Shown: positions 25,416-34,114 of the stretch, piece by piece
Layout of the letters: the number at the start of each line of letters is the position of its first letter
How positions within the stretch are numbered: the stretch's first letter is position 1
Position numbers and translations under genes: made by a program
The notes under the pieces: generated by a model
Seen by the model: the letters and a program-made list of their open reading frames with translations, nothing else
Told to the model about the DNA's origin: nothing
The model's database searches: none
NCBI GenBank assembly: GCA_047947185.1
Contig: CP170502.1
Span: 2,604,001 to 2,668,000, forward strand
Length of the DNA: 64,000 nt
DNA from: JANQJA01 sp047947185
GTDB taxonomy: Bacteria; Pseudomonadota; Gammaproteobacteria; Pseudomonadales; Azotimanducaceae
Direction of reading: 5' to 3'

Positions 25416-26051
25416 ATGAACACAGAACCCATTCTGATTGAGGTTTTCTCGGATTACGTCTGACCCTGGTGCTACCTCAGTACAGTTAGTATTGAACGGC
25501 TCAGGCAGGAACCGGACCTGGAAGTCCGGCTTGTACACTTTCCACTACATCCCGAGACGCCGGCCCACGGCCGCTCGCTGGCGGATTTGTTCAAGGGCCG
25601 CAAAATGGAGCAGATCCGTGCGTTCCAGCAGCAAATGAAGGACATGATGGCCGCCGAGGGACTGCCCTATGGCGAGCGAACAATGACCTATAACAGCCGA
25701 CTGGCACAGGAACTCGGTGCCTGGGCCAACGACATACCGGGTGGCTGGTCCCTTCACGATGTCCTGTTCCGCGCCTACTTTGTCGACAACCTGAACATCG
25801 GTGATGCTGATGTGCTTGTTGAACTCGCGGAGCAGGCAGGGCTGGACGGCCAGGCCGCTCGCGCGGTGCTGGAAACCCGATCCTACAGCGAGGCTGTCGA
25901 TAACGACTGGCGCCGGGCGCAGTCCCTGGGACTGACGGGGGTACCCACCTACGTCCACGACGATCTCTGCGTGGTGGGCTGTCAACCCTATGAGGTCCTG
26001 ATGCGATTTGTAAATCACCTGCGACGGGAGCGCGACCGGAATCAATCCTGA
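25416..26051 (+). CDS. DsbA/FrnE-like thiol oxidoreductase, selenocysteine encoded by in-frame TGA
   Basis: A 211-residue thioredoxin-fold protein of the DsbA/FrnE/2-hydroxychromene isomerase group, if TGA 25461-25463 is read as selenocysteine. The N-terminus reads MNTEPILIEVFSDYV-U-PWCYLS, so U16 replaces the first cysteine of the family's CPWC redox motif. The frame continues without another stop to 26051 through the helical insertion and the GLTGVPTYVHDD cis-proline strand. An AGGTGA ribosome site precedes ATG 25416. A SECIS-like hairpin follows the TGA. Translation from internal ATG 25587 would omit the active site. It is probably a cytoplasmic redox enzyme, since no signal peptide is seen. 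Sec-insertion genes are not in the window. Confidence 0.85.
25464..25495 (+). promoter_or_regulatory. Bacterial SECIS-like hairpin
   Basis: Bases 25477-25483 (TCAGTAC) pair with 25489-25495 (GTATTGA) in a 7-bp stem with one G-T wobble. The 5-nt loop is AGTTA, with a G in its second position, beginning 20 nt after the TGA. Bacterial SECIS elements lie 16-37 nt from UGA, with a short apical loop that has a G among its first two bases, so geometry and loop both fit. Confidence 0.72.
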
Positions 26052-26117
26052 ACGCGGTCAACTTTCACGGCAATTCGTGGTATTTTGGCGCCTCCAAATT
26101 GGCCAGGAACCCACGCA

Positions 26118-27797
26118 ATGCCTGAAGACAAGAACCGACGCCCCTATTCTTCCCTCGTCGTTGATGGCGTCCAGAAAGCTGCCGCGCGCGCCATGCTGCA
26201 TGCCGTCGGATTTACCGATCAGGACTTCAGCAAGCCGCAGGTTGGCATTGCCTCGACCTGGAGCAACCTGACCCCCTGCAACATGCACATCAATGCCCTG
26301 GCCGAGGCCGCAGCCATGGGGGCTGACGAGGCCGGCGGTAAGGCACTGACCTTCAACACGATCACCGTGTCAGACGGCATTTCCATGGGTTCCCCCGGCA
26401 TGCGCTATTCGCTGGTGTCGCGAGAGGTGATTGCCGATTCCATTGAAACTGCAGTCTGCGCCGAAGGGTTTGACGGTTTTGTTGCCATCGGTGGCTGCGA
26501 CAAGAACATGCCCGGTTGTGCCATGGCCATTGCACGCATCGATCGTCCTGCGGTGTTTGTCTATGGCGGCACCATCCAGCCCGGCGCACAAAGGCGCGAC
26601 GTGGTTTCGGTGTTCGAGGCAGTGGGCCAGCACGCGGCCGGCAAGATTTCGGACATAGAACTGAAGGAAATTGAGTCCACCGCAATCCCCGGGCCCGGCT
26701 CCTGTGGCGGGATGTACACTGCCAACACCATGGCTTCTGCCATTGAAGCCATGGGGCTGTCGTTACCCAATTCATCCGCCCAGGAAGCCGTTTCAGACAA
26801 CAAACGCGCTGACAGCTACTCTGCCGGTGCGGCGGTCATGAACCTGATCAACCTGGGTATCAAGCCGTCCGATATCCTGTGCCGGGAAGCGTTTGAAAAC
26901 GCAATCACCGTCACCATCGCGCTGGAAGGCTCAACCAATGCGGTACTGCATTTGCTGGCAATTGCCCACGCCGCAAAAATACCCCTCACGCTCGACGACT
27001 TCAGTCGCATTGGCAAACGCGTGCCCGTACTCGCCGACATGCGTCCCGCCGGCCAATACGCAATGAGTGAACTGATCGAAATTGGCGGCATTCAGCCTTT
27101 GATGAAAATGCTGCTGGCAGAAGGCCTGTTGCACGGCGACTGCCTGACGGTCACGGGCAAAACCCTGGCCGAAAATCTCGCTGAGGTGGCACCCTACCCG
27201 TCCGGTCAACGCGTAATTCGCCCACTTTCCGACCCGATCAAGAAAGACAGCCATCTGGTCATCCTCCGTGGCAACCTGGCACCAGAGGGGGCCGTGGCCA
27301 AGATTACCGGGCACGAGGGACTCCACTTCAGCGGCAAAGCCCGCTGCTTCCACGGTGAGGAAGCGGCACTTGAGGCCATCCTGGCGGGGAGTGTCACCGC
27401 CGGCGACGTTGTTGTTGTCCGCTACGAGGGTCCCCGCGGCGGGCCGGGCATGCGTGAAATGTTGTCCCCGACGAGCGCGATCAACGGGCGCGGTCTTTCC
27501 TCGGAAGTGGCGCTGATTACCGATGGGCGCTTTTCCGGTGGTTCACACGGTTTTGTGATAGGTCATATCACCCCCGAGGCTTTTGATGGTGGACCTATTG
27601 CCCTGCTGGAAGATGGTGACCCCATTGCAATTGACGCCGAAGCCGCGACCATCAAGGTGCTGGTCGACGATGCTGAAATGGCCCGCCGCAAGGCAAACTG
27701 GCAGCCCCCTGCTCCCTACGCCGAGCGCGGCCTGCTGGCCAAATATGCACGCCTGGTAAGTTCTGCGTCAGAAGGGGCTGTTACCGACAAGTTCTGA
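26118..27797 (+). CDS. ilvD: Dihydroxy-acid dehydratase
   Basis: A 559-residue IlvD/Edd-family iron-sulfur dehydratase that makes the 2-keto acids of valine, isoleucine and pantothenate synthesis. Cluster-ligand and substrate motifs are visible: GGCDKNMPGCAMA, PGPGSCGGMYTANT, and the C-terminal DGRFSGGSHGFVIGH. The length and these motifs match IlvD rather than the longer phosphogluconate dehydratase. ATG 26118 follows an AGGA site, with a short leader and no leader peptide or attenuator. The selenoprotein gene ends 67 bp upstream, so they may be independently expressed. Confidence 0.93.
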   Translation: MPEDKNRRPYSSLVVDGVQKAAARAMLHAVGFTDQDFSKPQVGIASTWSNLTPCNMHINALAEAAAMGADEAGGKALTFNTITVSDGISMGSPGMRYSLVSREVIADSIETAVCAEGFDGFVAIGGCDKNMPGCAMAIARIDRPAVFVYGGTIQPGAQRRDVVSVFEAVGQHAAGKISDIELKEIESTAIPGPGSCGGMYTANTMASAIEAMGLSLPNSSAQEAVSDNKRADSYSAGAAVMNLINLGIKPSDILCREAFENAITVTIALEGSTNAVLHLLAIAHAAKIPLTLDDFSRIGKRVPVLADMRPAGQYAMSELIEIGGIQPLMKMLLAEGLLHGDCLTVTGKTLAENLAEVAPYPSGQRVIRPLSDPIKKDSHLVILRGNLAPEGAVAKITGHEGLHFSGKARCFHGEEAALEAILAGSVTAGDVVVVRYEGPRGGPGMREMLSPTSAINGRGLSSEVALITDGRFSGGSHGFVIGHITPEAFDGGPIALLEDGDPIAIDAEAATIKVLVDDAEMARRKANWQPPAPYAERGLLAKYARLVSSASEGAVTDKF

Positions 27798-27825
27798 CAG
27801 GCTGCCAGGCGAGCCTGGCCCTGGG

Positions 27826-28497
27826 TCAGGATGTGGTTACCGGTACCAGCAGCAGTTCAACCCGGCGGTTCAGTTGCCGCCCTTCCGCTGTGGCATTGTC
27901 GGCAACCGGGCGGCTTTCACCAAGCCCCTGTACCAGCATACGGTCAACCGACACTCCGGCCCGCTGCAGAGCGTCAGCCACTGCTCTTGCGCGGCGCTCT
28001 GACAGTTGCAGGTTGTAGCTGTCCGAACCCGTTGAATCAGTATGGCCGGAAATTTCCAGCAGCGTCTTGTTGTACTCTTTCAGCACCAGCGCCACCGAGT
28101 TCAGCACCTTCTCGAAATCAGGATTAACCGCGGCACTGTCTGTCGCAAATGTAATGTTCGATGGCATCACCAGGCGTATGTAATCACCCTCACGGGCGAC
28201 ACGAACACCGGAGTTGCGTAGTTGTTCTCGTAGCTTCGCTTCCTGCACGTCCATGTAATAACCCACCCCGCCACCGATGGCGCCGCCGGCCGCTGCCGCT
28301 GCCAGTATGCGCTGGTTACGGGTCCGCGCGTCATCATCGCGATTGGCAATTGCGGCGCCCACCGCTGCAACGCCGGCGCCGATGGCCGCACCCGTTGTTG
28401 CCTTACTGACCTCTTTGTCACCGGTATAGGGGTCATAGGTCATGCAGCCACCGAGCGCCGCAAGCAGAAGGACAACCGTAGCCGTTTTCAGTCTCAT
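27826..28497 (-). CDS. OmpA-family lipoprotein (YiaD-like)
   Basis: A 223-residue outer-membrane lipoprotein. The signal ends in LGGC (Cys18 of MRLKTATVVLLLAALGGC). Glycine-rich segments (GAAIGAGVAAVGAAIA; AAAAAGGAIGGGVGYYMD) form a Gly-zipper as in YiaD-like proteins, followed by a C-terminal OmpA peptidoglycan-binding domain (ISGHTDSTGSDSYNLQLS; VQGLGESRPVADN). It tethers the outer membrane to the cell wall. ATG 28497 is chosen because the lipobox then falls at the standard distance. Convergent with ilvD. Confidence 0.92.
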   Translation of the reverse strand: MRLKTATVVLLLAALGGCMTYDPYTGDKEVSKATTGAAIGAGVAAVGAAIANRDDDARTRNQRILAAAAAGGAIGGGVGYYMDVQEAKLREQLRNSGVRVAREGDYIRLVMPSNITFATDSAAVNPDFEKVLNSVALVLKEYNKTLLEISGHTDSTGSDSYNLQLSERRARAVADALQRAGVSVDRMLVQGLGESRPVADNATAEGRQLNRRVELLLVPVTTS

Positions 28498-28545
28498 GTC
28501 TATCACCTCGCAGAAAGCAACTCGCAGAAAGTGCGCAAGTCTAAC

Positions 28546-29055
28546 CTATTTATAGACAAACGCATTCAGCGAACGATCCTTGCGCACGTGTTCAGAGTCA
28601 AAAAGTGTGCCGTTCATCACAATATAAACCCCGTGCGGCAGCGCCTGCACCGCCGCAAACGCCATGCCCAGGTTAAACATGGCGTCGGTCTCAGCAAATC
28701 GGGCTGGTGCCAACGCCCCTGTCAGGACAATGGTTTTGCCCGGCAGCGAGCGAAGTACCGCAGCCGTATCCGTCATGGTGTCGGTGCCGTGGGTTACGAC
28801 AATCTTCTCTCCTGCGACACTGGCGGCCGCGGTCCTGATCTGATCCCTGTCGGCATCCGTCAGGTCAAGACTGTCCTTCCGCATCACCTCAATGACCTCA
28901 AACGGCAGTTGCACTGCCGCCTGATGCAGCATGTGTTCGACAATGGTTTCACCGACTTCAAACTGACTGCTGGCATCAAAATAGATCTTGTCAATCGTGC
29001 CGCCGGTTGTCAGCACCGTTATCTTGTCACCCACTTCTGGTCGCTCCGGATACAT
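28546..29055 (-). CDS. Asparaginase-like N-terminal domain protein (short)
   Basis: A 169-residue protein with the two catalytic blocks of type I asparaginases (TTGGTIDK at residues 16-23 and VVTHGTDTMTDTA near 87-99) and a following TGALAPARFAETDA strand. Full asparaginases are about 320-350 residues with a second domain; this one ends after the first. The C-terminus is tidy (SLNAFVYK) with no sign of frameshift, so it looks like a naturally single-domain form. Activity is uncertain because the missing domain normally completes oligomer and active-site contacts. Confidence 0.8.
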   Translation of the reverse strand: MYPERPEVGDKITVLTTGGTIDKIYFDASSQFEVGETIVEHMLHQAAVQLPFEVIEVMRKDSLDLTDADRDQIRTAAASVAGEKIVVTHGTDTMTDTAAVLRSLPGKTIVLTGALAPARFAETDAMFNLGMAFAAVQALPHGVYIVMNGTLFDSEHVRKDRSLNAFVYK

Positions 29056-29216
29056 GTCGCTTTGTTATCCAGGGAGACTCTGCACAAAAAAGCACAAGGC
29101 CTGCACGTTCAGAATCTTCCCGGGTGTTTTCACCTGCCTGTCACGATTACAATGGCGCCACCTATGATCGGCGTTTAACTGCCTGTCGTACAAGCCTGTT
29201 GTCACGGTACCTGTTG

Positions 29217-29543
29217 ATGATCGAAAAATACAAACAAATCGGCACCCTGCGCCATATGCTGCATGCGCTGGCCGCACTGTTCATACTGATTTTGCCGTTC
29301 TCGCGACCGGCACGCATCCTGGAAGGCTGGGACGTTGTCTTTGGCGGCATAGTGCCGGCAACAGCGCCGCTCGTTTTTATTGTAATCATGTTTGACGTGA
29401 TGATGTGCAGCATCATGAAAAGTGATGCAACTGACCCGGCGAGAATTGAAATGCTTCAGCTCACCATTCGTTGGCACCTGGCGCTTGCGTTCTCGGTGCT
29501 TGCCCTCTGGATTTTCTCGTTCCGGTCAATCCTGGTTTTTTAG
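29217..29543 (+). CDS. Small membrane protein, unknown function
   Basis: A 108-residue protein with three hydrophobic stretches (LHALAALFILILPF; FGGIVPATAPLVFIVIMFDVM; WHLALAFSVLALWIF), so probably three membrane helices. I chose ATG 29217 because upstream sequence in the frame is atypical. The sequence YLLMIEKYKQIGTLRHMLH around the start shows a basic cytoplasmic segment before the first helix. It is divergent from the asparaginase gene. Function not recognised. Confidence 0.65.
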   Translation: MIEKYKQIGTLRHMLHALAALFILILPFSRPARILEGWDVVFGGIVPATAPLVFIVIMFDVMMCSIMKSDATDPARIEMLQLTIRWHLALAFSVLALWIFSFRSILVF

Positions 29544-29852
29544 AGACTGTAACAACCATAAGACAAAGCATCAGAATCACCTTACGATCAAATCGGTCAG
29601 CCGCCTACCTGGCAAGTAACACCAGGACAATAAACTGCAGTAACCAAGCAAGACCAATGAGCCAAAGGTCCAGCGGATCATTTGTCATGGTGTACACCTA
29701 CCAGCCAATCGCTTCGCATCTGCAAAGCCGGCGTTTTCAGGAATTGGGCTGCAACACAGAAGCGGGAATTGGGTAGCGAAGGGCCTGCGCAGGTTCGATC
29801 AAGACGGCCAGGGCCCGCTGGCAAAAATCGCGGACATAGCACCCGGGTGGTT
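29544..29852. other. Intergenic stretch, no gene seen
   Basis: About 300 bp between the small membrane protein and the end of the electron-transfer operon. I find no convincing reading frame, RNA gene or strong hairpin; it presumably carries 3' ends of the two convergent units. Confidence 0.5.
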
Positions 29853-30395
29853 TTAGATACCCGTCAGGTAGAAGGTAAACCAGTAAACCGTAAAGAGCAC
29901 AACCAGAGCAAAGAAGGTTAACGTCACACCGATGGCAATGCGCCCGGCCCAACGCAAACCGGGTGAACCTGCCTTGCCCCGGATGTCCTCAATGGAGGCC
30001 TCAAGGTACTGCACCATTTCATCCAGCAATGCCCGATCTTTCCCGGAGTACTCAGCAGGCCCGATAAGCTCCACGGCGCCGACCAGGTGCCGGCCGTTCG
30101 TGGAAAAGATAGGCATGCACAGAACGCTGTTGCCTTCAGACTGAACCCGTTGCACAACCTCACCGCTCTGGACAGCCTCAACCACAACACTGTCATTAAT
30201 CTCGTGCAGCGTCATGGATTGCTCAGAAATATGGGTGCCCGTGCACCAGAACCGGTTTTCACCACCCTCCTGGATATAGACGGCACAGGATCTGGCGCCC
30301 AACGCCCTTGGCATGATCTTGACGTAGAACTCCACCAGCCGGTGTGAGGCCAGTTGCCAGTCAGATGCCCTGCTTGGGGAAAGCGATGAAGTCAC
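29853..30395 (-). CDS. Tail-anchored GAF-domain protein
   Basis: A 180-residue protein with a GAF-like domain (LGARSCAVYIQEGGENRFWC; SVLCMPIFSTNGRHLVGAVEL) and a single C-terminal membrane helix (IAIGVTLTFFALVVLFTVYWFTF). The soluble domain should face the cytoplasm. It starts 10 bp after the EB_dh cytochrome stop, so it is likely the last gene of the multiheme operon. Two cysteines in the GAF domain could serve in redox or ligand sensing, but no effector domain is present, so how it would signal is unclear. Confidence 0.75.
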   Translation of the reverse strand: MTSSLSPSRASDWQLASHRLVEFYVKIMPRALGARSCAVYIQEGGENRFWCTGTHISEQSMTLHEINDSVVVEAVQSGEVVQRVQSEGNSVLCMPIFSTNGRHLVGAVELIGPAEYSGKDRALLDEMVQYLEASIEDIRGKAGSPGLRWAGRIAIGVTLTFFALVVLFTVYWFTFYLTGI

Positions 30396-30404
30396 AGCAG
30401 TGCG

Positions 30405-31316
30405 CTAGCGCGTGATCGCAACAAAATCTGCGTCACCCTGACCGAGGGCCAGGCTGAAATCCAACGAGACATAGTGATGCCGACCCGTCATGCCTTCATG
30501 AATGGCGAAGGCCACAGGGTAAGTCATGCCGCTTTCCAGATCGTGTCGGGTTGCCCCGCCACCGACCAGCGGACGGGCCAGAACAACATGCCACTCGCCA
30601 TTCCGGTAGGTTGCTTCGGCGCTGACAGCAGGTGACGCGTTGTAGTCATGATCTTTCAGCACGTAGCCGTCACGGGCTGATGCGGGTTCACCGGGTGTCA
30701 GGCGAGCCTGCCACATCTCCAGGAACTGGCCTTTGGCCATCAGGTCGGCGATCTCGGCGTCACTCTTGTAATTTTCACCACCACCCGTGCGGGAAAGTTT
30801 GGTCCGTGAGGCAGACAGGTATTTCTTCAGGCCCTGCGAATCTGCCATGCCGTCCAGGTCAGAGTGGCAGGCGCCCCAGCACCCGGCCCGCTCGGCTTCA
30901 CGAATAGAATTGTCGCCGATCATCATGGTGACTGTTGCGTCGGTTTCAGACGCTGGCCAGGACAACCTGACGTAAAGGTTCTGAGCGTCCTGCACAAACG
31001 CAATCTTCGCATCCACTGCACCCGCCATGCCGGCCGGCGGCGCGGGTTCCAGCTTTTCGCCGGAAACAATCAGGTTACCCATCTCCCGCTCTTCACCTTC
31101 ATGACAACCGCTACAACTGGTGCCCTCGCGAAACTTTTTGGCGCCGCCGTGGGTGGACGGAATCAACACCCACTCCCAGGACGCCTGTCCAGGGTAAAAG
31201 AGCGTCACATCCTGGCTTTTTACGCCATCCCAATCCACTGCCCCTGCCATGGCCGGCGCAATCACCAGGCAAAACGCCATCGTCAGCCTTGCCAAACCGA
31301 TCACTGTCTTACTCAT
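30405..31316 (-). CDS. Periplasmic cytochrome with ethylbenzene-dehydrogenase-like heme domain
   Basis: A 303-residue protein with a signal peptide cleaved after APAMAGA. A c-type heme site CSGCHEG lies near residue 67. The remaining 220 residues resemble the EB_dh / cytochrome c-552 heme-binding domain (NLYVRLSWPASETDATVTMM; YRNGEWHVVLARPL). A second motif, CWGACH, has three residues between the cysteines (CX3CH), unusual for a c-heme. ATG 31316 is chosen to place the signal sequence correctly. It sits between the NapC-like gene and the GAF gene, so it probably shuttles electrons in the periplasm. Confidence 0.8.
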   Translation of the reverse strand: MSKTVIGLARLTMAFCLVIAPAMAGAVDWDGVKSQDVTLFYPGQASWEWVLIPSTHGGAKKFREGTSCSGCHEGEEREMGNLIVSGEKLEPAPPAGMAGAVDAKIAFVQDAQNLYVRLSWPASETDATVTMMIGDNSIREAERAGCWGACHSDLDGMADSQGLKKYLSASRTKLSRTGGGENYKSDAEIADLMAKGQFLEMWQARLTPGEPASARDGYVLKDHDYNASPAVSAEATYRNGEWHVVLARPLVGGGATRHDLESGMTYPVAFAIHEGMTGRHHYVSLDFSLALGQGDADFVAITR

Positions 31317-31341
31317 CAGAATACCTTCCAACAAATGTGCG

Positions 31342-31953
31342 CTATATGGTGAAATCCAGTTCTTCCTCTTCCGCCGGTGGCTCTGCATCTGCCTGCATCA
31401 GTTCGTGCGCAATACCCTTGTGGCAGTCAATACAGGTCTCACCGGTTGATCTTGCATCCTGGTGCGCCATCCAGGCGCGCCGTTTCTGCTTTTCTTCGCT
31501 CATGCGGTCAGGATTGTGGCAGTTGCGACAGGCCAGGGAATCGTTGGCCCGCATCCTGGCCCAGACGCGCTCCTGCATGACCGGTCGATGGGCGTTGTAC
31601 TTCTCCGGGGTGTCTATGGTGCCAAGAACATGGTGGTAGACCTCGCGCGCCGCCTCAATCTTGCGTGCCAGCTTGGGGACCCAGGCTTTGGGTATATGGC
31701 AGTCCGCACAGTCGGCATTAACACCACTGCGATTGCTGTAGTGAACCTTGCTCTTTGATTCCTCAAAGGCGTTATCACGAATCTCGTGGCAGGAAATGCA
31801 GAACTGCTCGGTACTACTGAGTTCCATACTCCAGTTAAAGCCCCCCCAGAGCACAAGGCCGCCCACCATGCCAATGATAAGCAGCGAACCCATCGACAGC
31901 CTGGCTGTAGGTGACCAGAACCAGTGCCAGAGTTTTTTCAGTGAACTAAACAT
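31342..31953 (-). CDS. NapC/NirT-family tetraheme quinol dehydrogenase (CymA-like)
   Basis: A 203-residue inner-membrane cytochrome. An N-terminal helix (residues about 20-40, MGSLLIIGMVGGLVLWGGFNW) anchors it; four heme c motifs follow (CISCH, CADCH, CRNCH, CIDCH). This family oxidises menaquinol or ubiquinol and passes electrons to periplasmic multiheme proteins; CymA plays this role in Shewanella. It begins 6 bp after the MtrC/OmcA-like stop. An acidic C-terminal tail (AEPPAEEEELDFTI) is extra. In this operon it would supply the MtrABC-like conduit. Confidence 0.92.
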   Translation of the reverse strand: MFSSLKKLWHWFWSPTARLSMGSLLIIGMVGGLVLWGGFNWSMELSSTEQFCISCHEIRDNAFEESKSKVHYSNRSGVNADCADCHIPKAWVPKLARKIEAAREVYHHVLGTIDTPEKYNAHRPVMQERVWARMRANDSLACRNCHNPDRMSEEKQKRRAWMAHQDARSTGETCIDCHKGIAHELMQADAEPPAEEEELDFTI

Positions 31954-31959
31954 CTACGG

Positions 31960-34101
31960 CTACTCCAGGGAATGTGCAACGGAGATGTCCGACAAACGAC
32001 CCGGACCATGGCAAACCGCACAGGTTTCAGTATTGGCGGAGTTTTCGCTTGCCATGAAGTCACCACCGTTCTGGGTCATGTGAGTCCTGGCCAGGGCCGA
32101 ATCGTGGCATGAACTGCAGACGGCTGAGGCCGCGCTCGTCATCACGTCATCACTATACACCGCCTCATCATCCCCGGCATCGGTTGTTGTTGCCAGTACC
32201 GTTGCAGGAAGCGGCAGTTGCCAGCTGTTGTTCACATGGCAACTTCTGCAGTCAGAGACCCTGCCGGGATAGTGCACTGCCGATTCGTCAAAAACGTCGC
32301 TGCCAAGCTGGAATGGGGTCTCACGAACCGAGGCGGCATGGATACCATGGATCATGACCTTGAAGTCCAGCGGCTGGTTGTCATCCGTCGCAAACCTGGG
32401 GTTGTGGCAGCCCTGACAGCCCGCTTCAAGATTGCTGCGGTTATCACCATGGAAACCCAGCACCCCGTGACAGCTATTGCACTTTTCATTCGACACAACC
32501 TGGCGCCGCGCCACCGCTGTCCCGTTGGCTTCATCAATCGAAAAATAAACCGGGTCCATGACCACCGGGGCACGACCAAATTCCGCCGTTTGTGCCCGTC
32601 CCTCAAAAATCAGCATACCGCTACCGGTGGCTGACTGCCCGGGGGTATTGGGAATGGCGGTCTCCGATGTCAGCGTAAAGGTGCCGTCACCATTGTCGCT
32701 GGCGAGGGATGGTGCATCCGTCCGCGTATAGGTCGCGCCACCGGCGCCGACATTGGTAAAGTCGAGCGTATTCCAGGCAAAAGCTGCCCGGAGCCTGCCA
32801 CCTGTCCACACCGGGTCGGTCTTGATGTCATAGGGCACATTACCCGCCAGCGGATTCGTTACCGAAAAAGTGACCTGGGGAAACTCACCGGGTCCAGTAT
32901 TGGTCACCGAACTGACGTTGACCGCAACAGCCCGGGTACCCAGCACCCTGCCGTTCTGATGATCTTCAATGACTGAGCCGGCGATACCCATGGGATTATG
33001 GCAACTCTGGCACCCGCTGTTGTCCGTTTGCCCCCCGGCGTGCTGGGAGAAATCAACGTTATCATGACAGGAACCACAGGCACTCATGGTGGGAATTTCT
33101 GACCAGTTGTCTCCATCACCGGTAAGCGTTGGCGTGACAATCAGCGCCCCGCTCCCGGTTGCTGTCCCGGCGTGGCACTTGGTGCAGTTGTTGACTTCCT
33201 GCGGATATCCCAGCTCGCTGTAGTCGTGCCGACTGTCCCTGAACCCGTACACAACAAACTCTCCCCCTGCCTGAACACTGGGCAGATCGCGGCCCATGTG
33301 AATGCGGTGCACCAGCACAGCCAGATCCATACTTTCCTGCGAATTGGGTTCACTGGTACCGGGGTTGTGACAGGTGACGCAGAGTTCAATTTCCTGCCGA
33401 CCACCACCATGAAGCGCCAGGGGATTGTGGCAGGTGTTACAGGATTCAGTTGTCACCACATCCTTGGTGAGCAGACCAGAGGTTGCACCGGTTTCAGGCA
33501 TCCAGTCGTAGGACGGATTTGTCACCGGACCACCGGAAAACTGGATGGCAACCCGGTGAGTCAGGGTTGGCTCAAAGGCAACAGCCAAAGGCGCGGTCAC
33601 ATTGGTGACATCCGTGACAAAGGTATAGGTATAGGTGCCATCACCGTGATCAACCAGTGCACCACCGCTCTCCGACGTCGCCTGGATCGCGGGGGCATTC
33701 TCCGGGTGTACGGCCGGAGTCTTTAGCCGGTTGATGTAGGACTGCCAGTGGGCAGAATCGCCATTGGCGCCGGGAACCAGCTTGGCAATGTGGAACCTGA
33801 CATTACCTGAAGTGAGACCGGTCAAACCCACGCCCGCACCATCAACAACAGAAAAGTTGACCACGGGTGGGGAATCAATGGTAACGCCGGTGATGGCCGC
33901 AGTTGCTGTGGCTGCCTCAACATAGCGATTGGGTTGTACCGGCGGCGGCAGCGGCGAGGGTGGCGTCACATTGCCATTGGCCGGTGGCGGGCCTGGCTGG
34001 ACATCCGGCGCGGCGGTACCACCTCCGCCACCACTGCAGGCTGCAACCAGCATAACCATCAGCGCCACCGCGCCCGTCTTCAGTGTTCTGTCAGAAATCA
34101 T
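31960..34101 (-). CDS. OmcA/MtrC-family decaheme outer-membrane lipoprotein
   Basis: A 713-residue cell-surface cytochrome. The signal ends in a lipobox (VAAC) followed by a glycine run, and ten CxxCH heme motifs are visible in two groups of five separated by beta-rich segments, the classic MtrC/OmcA domain layout. It would receive electrons across the outer membrane and reduce external acceptors such as metal oxides, humics or electrodes. ATG 34101 follows AGGGAGAA; the GTG one codon earlier is the alternative. Ten base pairs separate it from the MtrB-like gene. Confidence 0.93.
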   Translation of the reverse strand: MISDRTLKTGAVALMVMLVAACSGGGGGTAAPDVQPGPPPANGNVTPPSPLPPPVQPNRYVEAATATAAITGVTIDSPPVVNFSVVDGAGVGLTGLTSGNVRFHIAKLVPGANGDSAHWQSYINRLKTPAVHPENAPAIQATSESGGALVDHGDGTYTYTFVTDVTNVTAPLAVAFEPTLTHRVAIQFSGGPVTNPSYDWMPETGATSGLLTKDVVTTESCNTCHNPLALHGGGRQEIELCVTCHNPGTSEPNSQESMDLAVLVHRIHMGRDLPSVQAGGEFVVYGFRDSRHDYSELGYPQEVNNCTKCHAGTATGSGALIVTPTLTGDGDNWSEIPTMSACGSCHDNVDFSQHAGGQTDNSGCQSCHNPMGIAGSVIEDHQNGRVLGTRAVAVNVSSVTNTGPGEFPQVTFSVTNPLAGNVPYDIKTDPVWTGGRLRAAFAWNTLDFTNVGAGGATYTRTDAPSLASDNGDGTFTLTSETAIPNTPGQSATGSGMLIFEGRAQTAEFGRAPVVMDPVYFSIDEANGTAVARRQVVSNEKCNSCHGVLGFHGDNRSNLEAGCQGCHNPRFATDDNQPLDFKVMIHGIHAASVRETPFQLGSDVFDESAVHYPGRVSDCRSCHVNNSWQLPLPATVLATTTDAGDDEAVYSDDVMTSAASAVCSSCHDSALARTHMTQNGGDFMASENSANTETCAVCHGPGRLSDISVAHSLE

Positions 34102-34114
34102 CACGCTTTTCTCC

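Noticed and set aside
23740..25432. Many open frames of 80-230 codons in mosaic 1
   Set aside because: They are repeat-encoded peptides (SFRPEQRSCEAEKSRGNGE-type) present in several frames and both strands; not independent genes.
25587..26051. DsbA-like gene starting at the internal ATG
   Set aside because: This would lose the thioredoxin-fold N-terminus and redox motif that are encoded in frame just upstream; the TGA is better read as selenocysteine.
26052..26117. Leader peptide, attenuator or riboswitch before ilvD
   Set aside because: The gap is only 66 bp with no branched-chain-rich frame or T-box-like element.
27804..27819. Hairpin between ilvD and the OmpA-like gene as a terminator
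   Set aside because: The 7-bp stem has a 2-nt loop and no T tract; too weak to list.
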